Shown here in pieces: positions 15,760 to 25,977 of a stretch of 25,977 nt of DNA. The stretch is taken from the NCBI GenBank assembly GCA_014904985.1, contig MU129299.1, forward strand, positions 2,407 through 28,383, in the 5' to 3' direction. The notes under the pieces were generated by a model. It did no database searches. It was given only the letters and a program-made list of their open reading frames with translations, and was not told the origin of the DNA. This stretch comes from Hydnum rufescens UP504 (lineage: Eukaryota > Basidiomycota > Agaricomycetes > Cantharellales > Hydnaceae). The translations under genes were made by a program, and so were the position numbers. Each line of letters begins with the position of its first letter. Positions within the stretch are counted from its first letter, which is position 1.

Positions 15760-17113
15760 TGTAAGCAGGAATTTGAAGTCGACTCCAGCCACAGTCCATG
15801 ATACGAGATCGAGAACAAAGAGAAGGGATCACAGGATCAATCCAGATGTTCAGGTCCTTAAGAAGGAGCGGTCTTTGGATGGGAGGAATGTACTGCTCTG
15901 ATAGAGACTATCTAAACAGTAAATGAAGGGATCAAATCACACACTAAGCTCTCCTCTTGAGAACCTATCAAAAGTGTGATAAGTAGTGATTGTGTTATGG
16001 AGTTTACCCTTGGACCAGTGGCAGTTTGTTAAGCCTTCAAAACTGGGGGTGAGGGGAAAGACAATGGAATTTCGCATCTGCTGCACTTAATATACATCAC
16101 AGAAAAATTCCATGGTAACTGGCAGAAATGTGGGCTTAAGGCAAAAATGATGAAAAAGAAATCAAGTCAAAAGCTTGAAAACTGAAGGAGATATTCAATT
16201 ATCAAGTCAGAACAGGGGAATATGGCTTAACCAAGGTATTCCTCCTCTCCTACTGAACAGAATCCCTTGGGGAAAGGTTGAACTGGTCACCCTAGACGTA
16301 CCCTCCATCGGACATAGGGTTCCGGAACCATAATTGCCTTTAGTAATCAGAAAAGTGGAGGTAAAAGTGAAATGAGACATGGGGAGATTAAATCACAGAA
16401 AGCCGAGTTCTAATCCGCTTGTTTTTCCCTTGGTACCATTCGATGCGGATTTTCAGCATCTTTCCAGGGGTGGTCGTTACTAACGAATTGGATCAAAACT
16501 GGTGGAGATATTCGCGAAATACTGAAGGATAGTGTGGAGCATGAGGTAAAATCGACCTGGAGGATGCAGTTCGTATCCGATAAACTCGTGTGTGGTACCG
16601 TTAGATAGGCATTGATTGTAGCCTTCTGGGCGCTATCTTTCCGAGTCGATCCGATCAAAAATAGGGGAGATATTCGTGAAATACTCCTTGAGAGTATGGG
16701 AATAGCCCCTATTTAGCATGTGACTAATCCGTGAGTTGGATCCAGAGGATTAGGCAATCTTGATTATATAATTGGGACTCGTATATCGCCCTTGAGGCAA
16801 TGGCACAGAAGACTGGATTGAACATCAATGAAGAGGGCAAGTTGAATTGCCAAAGCCACAATTGGCTGGACTTGAGGTAAATACAAAATCAGGTGGTCTG
16901 TTGAAGACCTGGCGATGGACAAATAATTGTCTCATATACAAGGTGGAGGAGAAGTGAGTAGGCCACGGTTTTGAAAGAGGGGAATCCGTGCTATTTAATA
17001 ATAAAAGGAATGACAGGAAATGGAGGAGGCAGAATTGAACATATTGGATTCGTTTGAGGAGGTAGTTGGGCAGTGATACAAATTCTATGTGGTGGGGATT
17101 TATCCCTCCAACA
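15760..17113 (-). mobile_element. Solo LTR inserted in the RT domain, minus orientation
   Basis: A 1354-bp element with TG...CA ends (minus-strand start TGTTGGAGGGATAAATCC, end ...CCTGCTTACA). It is inverted relative to a related copy at 22365-23747. Four-base flanks ATGA (15756-15759) and ACGA (17114-17117) match except for one CpG-to-TpG change. Internal repeats include GTATTTCACGAATATCTCC followed by TTTTGATC near 16500 and 16660. No internal retrotransposon body remains, so it is a solo LTR left by LTR-LTR recombination. Confidence 0.85.
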
Positions 17114-19875
17114 ACGATGGTGCACATGACACCTCATAGAGCAGGAGTGCTTGTAGACAATATAGGACTTAAAGGCCACCTACATGATATAATGATGAAA
17201 CCATAAGTCAGAACCCCCATATTCGACAGTTCATCTGGGAATATGCACACACCTTAGACAAAATGTTTGTGACCTTTATTCAAGCCAGATGCACAGCAGC
17301 TGGGAAGAAGTTGGTATTAGCTACTCCTCTCGTTAATATTGTAGGAAGTATATGCTCACTTGAAGGGAGATGGCCACACCATGGAGTCATAACCAAAGTC
17401 CTAAACTGGCCCCAGCTGGCCAATATTACCAATGTATGAGCCTTTCTGGGAACCGTAGGTGTAGCCCAGAACTGGATCTGGCACTTTGCTAAAATAGCAA
17501 AGCCATTAATGATGCTCACACAGCTTCAACCACACAAGTTTGCATGGAACAAAGAAGCTGTAATGACATTACCAGTTTTGCAGGTGCTGGACATCCACCT
17601 AGTGAAGGTTAAATGTGAAAATGAGCGAGAATCTGATCTTGGATTGGTAACTCTGGCTGTGGACAGCTCCCAGATCGCTGCAGGATATGTTCTTTATCAA
17701 AACTTTGAAGATGGGAGACACCCGTTAGTCTACGGATTGATTACATGGAATGAGGTCGAGAGCCATTACTCACAGCCAAAAATAGAGTTATATGGATTGT
17801 TTCGAGCACTCAAAGCACTCTGTTATGAATTATGGGGCATCCATTTCAGAGTTGAAGCTGATGCAAAATTCTTAAAGGAAATGATTAACACACCTGGTCT
17901 CCCAAATGCTGCAATGACTCATTGGGTGTCATACATTCAGCTCTTCAACTTTGAGTTCAAGCATGTACCGGCAGCACAGCATGCTGGGCCAGATGGTCTG
18001 TCACACAGAGAATGAATGAAAGAGGACACGATGGATACAGAAGACAAGTTAGAACCCAATGAAAGTGGCCATTTCATCATGGGGATGAGACCGGTAGCCT
18101 ATATCGCAGACATGGGTTTCATCTTGACGGAGGAGGAAGAATACAAGGTTGAACATGCAAGATTGAAGTCTGAACCCAATGAAGTCGTGGATCTGCTAAG
18201 CAACCGCAAACAATTGGTGAATTACATGTTCAAAGATAGTGACTGAACCTTGTGGACCATGCACTCTTGGGTGGCAGAGGTTCATAACAGCAATGCAGAA
18301 CCAGAGTTGAGTGAGAGTGAGAAGTCGGACACACCAGAAACATGAGAACACATTCATAAGCGTATGGATAGGGACAGTGATGAGTATTGGGATCAGATTG
18401 AGGCTTACCTCAACGATTTGAGGGTTCCACATGGTGTAGACTGGAACAAATTTGTATGGACCACACGGAAATTCTTCCTGTATGATGACCAGTTGTGGAA
18501 ATGGCATAGCGGATCACCCCAGCTAGTTCTCTGAGATAAGGACTGGTGACAAGATGTAATGCATTGGGCTCATAATGAGTCTGGCCATTGGGGTAGAGAT
18601 CCCACATACAAAAAGATCGCAGATACGTACTTTTGGCCAAACATGATGTCCGATGTGATACAGTTCTGTCACTCATGCCAAGAGTGTCAGTTACAGTCAT
18701 CACATAGACCAAAAGTACAGTTGTTACCAACTTACATACCTACAATCCTGCACAAATTCAATATTGATGTAGTGGACATGTATATCATATTGGTGGGTTA
18801 CAGATATATCATCGACATCCACAATGGTTTGACCAGATGGATTGAAGCATGAATGCTGAAAACAAAGAAAGCTGAGTTAGTCACTGACTTCCTATTCCAG
18901 GATGTTATATGTAGGTTTGGATGCATACCTCAGGTTACCTCAGACAATGGTACTGAGTTCGACGGTGCTTTTTTGGCCTTGACTCATCACTATGGAATTC
19001 CATTGGTAAAATCCACACCTTACCATCCTCAGGGGAATGGAATGATCGAGCAAGGACACTGGACCTGGATAAACTTGATATGGAAACTCTGTGGTAAAAG
19101 AAAACAGGACTGGAGTCAGCATTTTTATCCAGCTTTATGGGCTGATAGGGTCACTACCCAGCGAGTTACAGGCTTTTCACCCTACTTTTTGTTATATGGA
19201 TGACCCCACCTATTTCCCTTTCATATTACGGATACATTGTGGCACACCCTTGACTGGCATCAAGTCAAGACACAAGAGGATTTGTTGGCAATCTGGGCAA
19301 GGCAGTTCTCAGCTCTGGCCCAAGATAGAAAAATGGCAGCAATGGAAAATGAATGCATGAGAATCTGGGCAGCTGTCGACTTTGCTAAGCATAATAAATG
19401 ACACCTAATGACAACACCCTATCCCCTGGGAACCATGGTATTAGTACACCAAGCCAGATTTGATGTTAACACAAAATTTAAAGGTGGTAAATACTGTGAC
19501 CATTGGGCTGGTCCTTTTTGTGTGCATAGAAACCTAGCAACAGGTGCCTACAAATTGAGGGAGCTTGATGGGACTGTCATGAAGGGATCTATAGCTGGAA
19601 ACCATGTCAAGCACTGCTTCCACCACAGTCAAGATACCATGGTTGAGATGGCTCCAATATCAGATGAAACTGATGACTTGGACGAGTTGGGTCTCAACAT
19701 TTTCATTAATGATGATGATGAATACATACCTTCAAATCCTACTTCATATATGTGAAATCCTAACTGGCTGACTTCATATCAAATTCCCGAGCCAAATTGG
19801 GATGCAGTCTGGGAACAGTGGAAGAACCGGGAATGCCTGAAAGCCACTGGAAAGGATGACCTAAGACAAAACTAA
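17114..19875 (+). pseudogene. Ty3/gypsy pol, part 2: RT C-terminus, RNase H, integrase
   Basis: RT motif C reads HRAGVLVDNIG (about 17130-17160), with VDN where VDD is expected. A one-base shift near 17205 moves to a frame that then runs to TAA at 19875. It carries FVTFIQARCTAAGKK, then the RT connection. RNase H follows: AVDSSQIAAGYVL, KIELYGLFRALK and VEADAKFL carry the acidic residues (17650-17880). Integrase has an HHCC zinc finger (HNESGHWG...CHSCQEC, 18570-18700) and DDE core (NIDVVDMY; TSDNGTEFDG; YHPQGNGMIEQ, 18760-19050). A C-terminal module (LGTMVLVHQARF, GAYKLRELDGTV, 19408-19620) ends it. Ten in-frame stops, all TGA, mostly where Arg is expected (for example after LLYG and in NVxAFLGT). 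Degenerate but complete in order. Confidence 0.92.
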
Positions 19876-20394
19876 AAGTCTGTACCAGCCCTACCTCCTC
19901 TTTCTCAGCAACAGGGACTTCATCAAGGGAAAGAGAGGATCTGATTTATGAACCAAACAAATCAGTGCAGAAACAAACAGACCCGGAAGTTGCCACACTG
20001 TGAGAAGGCACCCTTGCCCACTTGGAACTCATAGGATCTTGAGTGATCAAAAGCCAGAAAACACTCAACAACCACACAGGCAGTCTAAGGAGAGTTGACA
20101 CAAGCCCCCTAGACTATTAGATCTGTTAAAATCATCACCTCTGATCTCCTGGCTGCGGTTTCTACAGAAATTCATGCCCATGATAGATATGAGACTCATT
20201 CACAGTCAGGCATCCCCATTGCCACTCAACAAGCCCCTATCAGCATGGCACAGATCCCTCCTGATGCTCAGAATGATCAGGAAGGTTCTAAATACACTAG
20301 GAAGATATAAAGGTGTTGTCTGTGCCCAAGAACTGTCAAACAGCACAACCTAAACAACTCCTCATTTGTCCAAACAGACCGCTACCACACAACT
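19876..20394 (+). other. Pol-ORF3 spacer; no gene seen
   Basis: No domain-bearing frame. The stretch is Pro/Gln/Ser-coding-like in pieces and may contain the decayed start of ORF3 or a subgenomic promoter or splice region, neither of which can be pinpointed. Confidence 0.3.
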
Positions 20395-22364
20395 ATGCCT
20401 TCTTCCAAATCCACCTCCAACTCCTACATCACAGCTGGCCTGTTCCAATCCCATCCCTCAAACTCCTCCATTTCCACTGGCTCCAATATCAGTGACCTTG
20501 CAATGTCTGACAAATCTATCATTCCTTATGACCCAGCTACTACACACCTTAGTGACTTGGCTCCAAATATCCTTCTTGGACCAGTCTTGGGTCCCTCTGG
20601 CAATGGAAGCCCTAATAGTAATGACTGTTTCCAGCCTTTAGTGGCATTATGGCATCTTTTGCAGCAGACTCAAGACCCCCACTGTTCTAACCCAGATAGC
20701 AAGGAGTCTGAGGCAAGCCTTGGAGGCATTCATACTAAGTATGCCCAGGGTAGCCTTAGCCTGGCTATGGCTCTTGCCAATGGGGGTCCCAGCCACACAG
20801 GTGGCTGATCTCTTTAATGTAGTGGGCCCTACGCCTAGACCCAAGCCCAGAATGACAGATCTGGGGGTAGTCAAGGTGCCTGAGGGAAATACTCACCAGT
20901 CTTTTCCAGAATCCATTGGCTTGTACAATATCTGCACCAACCCCAACATTAAATTCCATATCAGATCGATTCTCCGAGATCAACCTGTCCAAAGTGTGGA
21001 AGATCTCATCCAAGCCTTGGAAGAGGAGGACAAGGGGCCCAAGCCAAGCCCAGTCTGGACTCCTTATGAGAATAGTGAAGGTGAATTCCAAGAGTATACA
21101 CAAAGATTAATAGAGGCTGAAGAGGAATCAATAGCTCAGCATACCTGGCCTAGTACAAGACCACATTCTGAGGCTGCAGCTGCTTCTCATCCTCCAGATG
21201 CTAACCCAGCTACCTGGGAAGAGGAAGACACAAAGGCACCTGTGGAAACAAGGTATTCTTGTCTGCCTAGCTACCTTCCGCAGATGGAAACTATGAGTGA
21301 GGTTCCAGGGGGGTTTGATAGAACCACCTTGTCTCCACCCTTATGGCCCACAGCTCCACAGCCTTTCCATGTCATATCTAGTGTGACTATCCAGCTGGCA
21401 AACCATACCATCAACTTCTCATCTCACACCGTCATTCACTCTCCTCCACCTCCACCCCCCAGACCTCAGCACCACTCCCCTTGAAATTTACCTCACCCAT
21501 GGCCTCCACCATGGGATCCCCACCATCATTGGGCCCAGGATTTGAGTGCTAGGGAAAGGCATCTTGCCTGGACCCAGTCTCAAGTCAATGATGTGCATCA
21601 TGATCTTGATGCCCATCACCACGTCTGGGAGATCCTCCATAACCATGATACCGAATCCTTAAATAGTGTCCAGGAGAACTTAGACTCCATCCAGCGCCTT
21701 ATGATGGCTGATGCTCAGACTATCAAGGAGGACCATGAGCAGCTCTGCAATGATACCAAAGCTGCTCAGGCCCAGGTAGCCCAGGCCCACCAGAACATAT
21801 GGCAGCAGTTGCAAAGTCTCATGACTTTTACTGGCCATATCTGATGTATTGCTGAAGCTATAGAACCCAGCTTTCCAACTCCCACAATTGCACTGGGAAC
21901 TATCATAAACCAGGTAGCATTCCTTTTGCAGGACACTGCCTGTGATAGATCCCACCTAGCCGCTTTCAATCTCTACTGGTTGATTATTCCTTTCCTCTCT
22001 GGTCTCCTCTGAATCCTATGTAAGCCAGATTCCACTCATGGCCTCCCAGCTGTCAACCCTCCCAGGGTGGATGTTAAACGATTCCATGAGTTGATCTGAG
22101 CTCTTCGATTTTGTCTTTTGGATGAGGAATATGCCCAAGCTATTGGGCAACCTTCAGAATTTGAGGATAGTGGTGGCAACCCACCTATGACACCTGTCAC
22201 AGCTCACCAAACTATAGCCATCTCTTTACACCTGAGTTTGACAGAGTCATATGATATAGAATCTTCTGATGACAAATCCTTGTAGTGCAACCATCCATGC
22301 CTATCCCGTCTCTATTGTTTTGTTGAGCCTAGCTGCAGGCAGCCTTTGTTGTGCTCATTTACGG
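20395..22364 (+). pseudogene. Third ORF of the Ty3 element, part 1 (coiled coil, first membrane segment)
   Basis: Open frame from 20395, shifting by one base near 20800 and then running in one frame to the solo-LTR insertion. Stops are at 21484, 21844, about 22010, about 22090 and 22285, mostly TGA. N-terminal part: Ser/Pro/Asn-rich, then an ordered-looking stretch (SIGLYNICTNP, VEDLIQALEEEDK). A Pro-rich region follows, ending in a run of Pro. The helical Gln/His/Ala-rich segment at 21542-21844 is coiled-coil-like. The hydrophobic segment FNLYWLIIPFLSGLL at about 21968-22012 is a probable membrane helix. The frame continues across the LTR insertion into 23752-25511. No family recognised; position after pol is where env-like genes occur. 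Confidence 0.55.
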
Positions 22365-23747
22365 TGTTGGAGGGATAAATCCCTACACCATAGAAATCCT
22401 CATCCGAGGCCATTTTCCCTACGAACGAATCAATTATATGTCACCGCGCTCATTTAATTTTATCGCCATTTGTTTATTCAAGAAATCAATTGGATTCCTA
22501 CCCCTTTCCAACCCATAATATCGCCTCATTCCTTTACCATGTCTACCAGTCAATTTATTGACTATCCGTCGGACTTCAACAGTCCTCATCAAAAAGGGGC
22601 AGTTTATGCCCTACTTCAAGTCCATTTTCTTTGGACAAGGCAATTCAACTTGCCATCTTTCTTCAAGTCTGGATGACTTGCCTGCTCTTCCAAGCCATCC
22701 TATTGCCTTAAGGGCGATGAATTGTGATTATGTAACGACATGGACCGGGCCTAGTTCCAATTCTGGACTTGCGGATCCATCACATGATCCAGATAGGGGC
22801 TGCACTACTCTGAAGGAGTATTTTTCGAATTTCTCCGTCATTTTTGATCGGATCGACTCGAAACGACCGCGCCCAGAAAGATACGAATCGTACCTATCGA
22901 ACGGTACCAAACACGAAACGAACGGATCAAAAATGCGGTCCCTGTAACAATATCTTGCCATGATTCATACTCTGAAGGAGTATTTTTCGAATTTCTCTGT
23001 CAGTTTTGATCGGATCGACTTGAAACAACCATTCCCTGAAAGCTGTTGAAAATGCGCATCGAACGGTACCAAGGGCAAAACGAGCGGACGCGAACTCCAT
23101 TTTTCACAAGACAACTCCCTCCCCATGACTCCCCCTTTGCTCCACCATTCAAAATAGCGAATTACTTCCGGCCCTCTTATGTCCGATGGAGAAGACCCTC
23201 AGGGCGACCTATTCCACTTTTGCTTAAGGGAACTTGTCCAGGTTTGAAGGAGGAATAGCATGTAATGTGTCAATCTCCCCTTTTATCTTGAAATTGGAAT
23301 ATCTCCATCAGTTTTGAAGATTTTAACTTGATTTCTTTTTCTCTGTGTGTCCCTTAAGTCCGACTTTTTCACTTTCTATTGAGTCGAAGTCTGGATTGTA
23401 TATTAGGTGCAGCTAGCACACAAATTCATTAGTTCTCCCCCTCCCTCCAGTTTGAAGCTCCTTGAACAGCTGCTGGTCCCTGGGTGATTTCTCACTACAA
23501 AAAGCGAATTCTAACTACACTTTGACTAAGGTCTCAAGAAGAGATTCTTAGGGTGTGGTAATTTGACTGAAAGACACATTCTCACTTAATTGCTTGGGCT
23601 TTGTTGGCTCACTGCAATTTCCCCTGTTCAAAAGACCTTCCCCCACTCGAACCTGAACATCTGGATTAGATCTGTGATCCCCTCTTTCGTCCCCGGCTCA
23701 ACATCGTGGACAGTAGTTGGATTGGTTCAATAACCATCCTGCTTACA
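22365..23747 (+). mobile_element. Solo LTR inserted in ORF3, plus orientation
   Basis: A 1383-bp element: TGTTGGAGGGATAAATCC at the start, ...CCTGCTTACA at the end, with a 4-bp target-site duplication ACGG at 22361-22364 and 23748-23751. It is the inverted relative of 15760-17113. A tandem-like internal pair, CTGAAGGAGTATTTTTCGAA plus TTTTGATCGGATCGACT, occurs near 22811 and 22972. Removing the LTR and one ACGG restores a single continuous ORF3 frame, so it inserted after ORF3 was already present. Confidence 0.88.
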
Positions 23748-23751
23748 ACGG

Positions 23752-25511
23752 AAATAGTAGTATGAAACCCAGACCTTTCTATGTAGAACTGTTCTGCTAC
23801 CCTACCTAGCTGGATCTATGGTACACAATATGTTCATTCTTCCATAAATCCAGGGAACCCAGTCTTCATATACTAAAATAGGATAGTGGGAAATTCAGCT
23901 GAAATACCCAGGGTTTTTGTATCCAAGAGCCACAACTTGGGAGATCCTATATCACAAACTCTCAGACTTTGGGAGCAGAATAAGATTAAAGGAGCATCCA
24001 GGAACTTGGAAAGTAGCCAGACACTGGCCCTCATACTGCTTCATAACACATGCACTCTTCTAACATCCGAGTTGTTGATGGAAGGTGGACTATGGTCTCA
24101 ACTCCTGTGTCAACCAGTGGAGAATTGGTACAAGTACATCACACTTCTATACATCCCTCCCTCAGTAACACTCGGGGATTGAATCCAGACTGACTATGGT
24201 TCACCAACTTCATCGTATAATTCCACACTATTCTCACTGGCCATGGAGCTAATTTGCATACCCCCAATGAGAAATGAGGATATCATTGACACCTGTGCTC
24301 GCTACCAGCCACCAGGTTGCAAAGTTCTCCTTGACACAAAAATTCTGTGGTCAGAAGGGTCTGATGTCTGGGCAGAGCGTTTTATGTACCTCATGATCGA
24401 CATGAGGGCTGGCTTTAATGGCCTACTCTCATCCATCATGGGAGGCACTCTCTTTCTCGATCCATCCATTGTGCTTGCTGGCTCTTGTGGTCCAGTACCT
24501 TCCTGCAATGTCTCATTCCATTTGCACAGACCAACATTTACTATCATCCATCTCCCACTCCATGCCCATCTCTGGATTCATGTCCAGGTGGCTTGCTATT
24601 GTCTCAGCCTAAAATGGAAGAGATGGACTAATATGTTGTGGGAAAAGGTTTCAGGGCATGAGGATGTTGATAAGACGAATATGTAGCCCCCACTCCTTCA
24701 TTCTCACCATCAAAATGTCCCCCACACTCTTGCCCTTTCTTTTTGTAACTACTCGCTACATCACCCAGTCATGCAATGGCACCAGTGATCCTCTGCTCTC
24801 ATGTAACATTGACACATGGGGATACTACTGTCCTGACACATCATCACCTTTACCCGAGTATTATCATGCCTACATATTCAAAGTCCACACAACTATGACA
24901 TTTCTGGAGACTCTGGTCATCACAATCCATATGGGCATGTATGTTCAGTGGCTCACCTCCCACTTTGAGCCTGGACCACCCATCAACCCAGCATTCTTCT
25001 CCAGGTGACCATACAGGTACAACCATTCACATTCACAAGGCTTATGTATACCAGTAATGTCAGGATCAAATTGACATTTGCTTCTGCCTAAGGACTTACC
25101 CATCAGAGTATCATTCTTCATCAACTCTATCATATGGCACCTACTTCCTCAAATGCTCTTGTCTCCTCTCTCCCTCCATTCACTACAGGGGTTATTGTCA
25201 TCCTTGCCATTATTGGCATTTCTCTTATTATTATTGCCCTCATTCTATCAGGCCTTGGCCAGTGGGCTATGGGATGGGTAGTCAACCAGTGGCAGCATTG
25301 GCACCCTTGTCAGCACCTGTTGTTCCCTCATTCCCCACATGAGTCCATGGAGTTGCCAATCCAGACTCCCCCTCCTCCTCCTCTACCCCCAGTCCCTGAA
25401 TCCACATCACCTGTCCCAATCCGTACTCCATCCACATCATTATGGTCCTTTGACACTTTGGACACCTTTGGAGTACCCAGGCGTACACTGCCTTGGAAGT
25501 ACATACGCTAA
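23752..25511 (+). pseudogene. Third ORF of the Ty3 element, part 2 (Cys-rich region, C-terminal membrane anchor)
   Basis: Continuation of ORF3 after the LTR. It has Cys-containing stretches and N-glycosylation-type sites (NCSAT, NVS, NGTS, NST). A frame at 24243-24686 is followed by the neighbouring frame to about 25008 (SCNGTSDPLLSCNIDTWGYY), then back to the first frame: two indels. Near the end a strongly hydrophobic helix, GVIVILAIIGISLIIIALIL (25188-25247), is followed by a short Pro-rich tail ending at 25511. Together with part 1 the layout (possible first membrane helix, Cys-rich probable luminal region, C-terminal anchor, short tail) is like an envelope-type or cell-surface protein. 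No sequence family is recognised; a captured host membrane-protein gene is equally possible. Confidence 0.5.
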
Positions 25512-25977
25512 GGGGGATACATATGGAAGTTGGGGCATAGCCATGTGGAGGTGTGCACAGGATTCGTAACATGGCTGCATCAGCTTAGGTGAGGCTTAGT
25601 GATGGTGGCTGTGGAGGCTGACTGATGGGCTGTGGAGCTGGCATTCTAGGAGGATCCGGAAGGTTATGGAAGATGGCAGAAGGCTCTGGAAGGCTGGAGG
25701 CTGTGTGCAGGAAATAGTATTTATAGCCCTTCGCAGTTGGGGGATCACCAGTTTTGATCTCTCAGGATTCCCACTGCGATAGGTGTGAGATGTGTGTGTC
25801 CCTTGTTGTGTGGTGTATACTCAGGATTCCCACTGCGATAGCATGTGGTTAATTAATCTCTTTCCTCTTTCTGTGTGTGGCTTTGACGGCAGTGTCGCCC
25901 TGACAGAAGATCAAAACTCATCTCTTCAACCCCACAAATATCTTCCTTATCCCTTCTACCTCCTCTCCTCCAAATGG
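25512..25977 (+). other. LTR-like tail of the Ty3 element (tentative)
   Basis: Directly after ORF3 comes a purine-rich AAGGGGGATA (25510-25519), a candidate polypurine tract. Then follow a non-coding stretch, a TATTTATAG TATA-like box (25718-25726) and pyrimidine-rich sequence. I could not define TG/CA ends and there is no second copy in the window, so the LTR call rests on position and promoter-like content only. Confidence 0.4.
25761..25841 (+). repeat. 22-bp direct repeat pair
   Basis: CTCAGGATTCCCACTGCGAT plus AG occurs at 25761-25782 and again at 25820-25841, downstream of the TATA-like box. It may be a duplicated regulatory or R-region motif of an LTR. Confidence 0.7.

Noticed and set aside
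14745..19875. TGA used as a sense codon (recoding) in pol
   Set aside because: The KDZ fragment, the RPT4 fragment and the ORF ends behave with a standard code, and loss of CGA by CpG deamination explains the pattern without recoding.
22558..22947. 129-codon open frame within the plus-strand solo LTR
   Set aside because: It lies inside LTR sequence, is not preserved in the inverted LTR copy and has no domain.

Overview
The window is a repeat-rich stretch of a filamentous basidiomycete (Agaricomycete-like) nuclear genome. This is inferred from 61-73 nt GT-AG introns with CTNAY-type branch points, KDZ-type (Kyakuja-Dileera-Zisupton, CxC-associated) transposase relics, and a Ty3/gypsy pol of the type common in mushroom-forming fungi. 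I see no intact conventional host gene; almost everything is mobile or derived from mobile DNA.

Layout. 1-5320: a broken KDZ transposase on the minus strand (663-3080), then an uncharacterised minus-strand gene (4110-5296). 5321-10214: a 4.9-kb fold-back element with ~540-bp inverted arms and a second inverted repeat at its centre (7807-8150). Its left half carries seven repeated exon-intron modules on the minus strand; its right half keeps one full module and part of another, mirrored on the plus strand, around a T-rich filler. 10215-11064: the C-terminal part of a second KDZ transposase, then GGGCCC-rich 11-bp repeats and another terminal hairpin. 11453-14160: a second, diverged module array, all on the plus strand, which has captured a fragment of the host proteasome ATPase gene RPT4 together with one of its introns. 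14161-25977: a decayed Ty3/gypsy retrotransposon (RT, RNase H, integrase), followed by a third ORF with membrane segments and an LTR-like tail. It is interrupted by two oppositely oriented solo LTRs of another family.

The most unusual content is the module arrays. Each module has the same order: an exon with CGAACGA/CGAATGA-type repeats; hairpin B (CCACACCC.../...GGGTGTGG) ending a few bases before the 5' splice site; the donor (GT, sometimes GC); hairpin A (for example GCAAAAAGAGCAGC/GCTGCTCTTTTTGC) inside the intron; a CTAAC/CTAAT branch point; and TAG. Stem sequences differ between modules, but the opposite strand changes to match, so pairing is kept. The 5' splice site is therefore placed between two conserved RNA hairpins in at least fifteen modules across two elements. 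I know of no described element with this design. It is the best candidate here for an undescribed system: a spliced, hairpin-bearing, gene-fragment-capturing transposon family.

Decay differs by region. All 13 in-frame stops I counted in the Ty3 pol are TGA, many at positions where arginine is expected, and the RT catalytic VDD reads VDN, as CpG deamination would produce. The left half of the fold-back element is still visibly rich in CpG and looks younger or protected.
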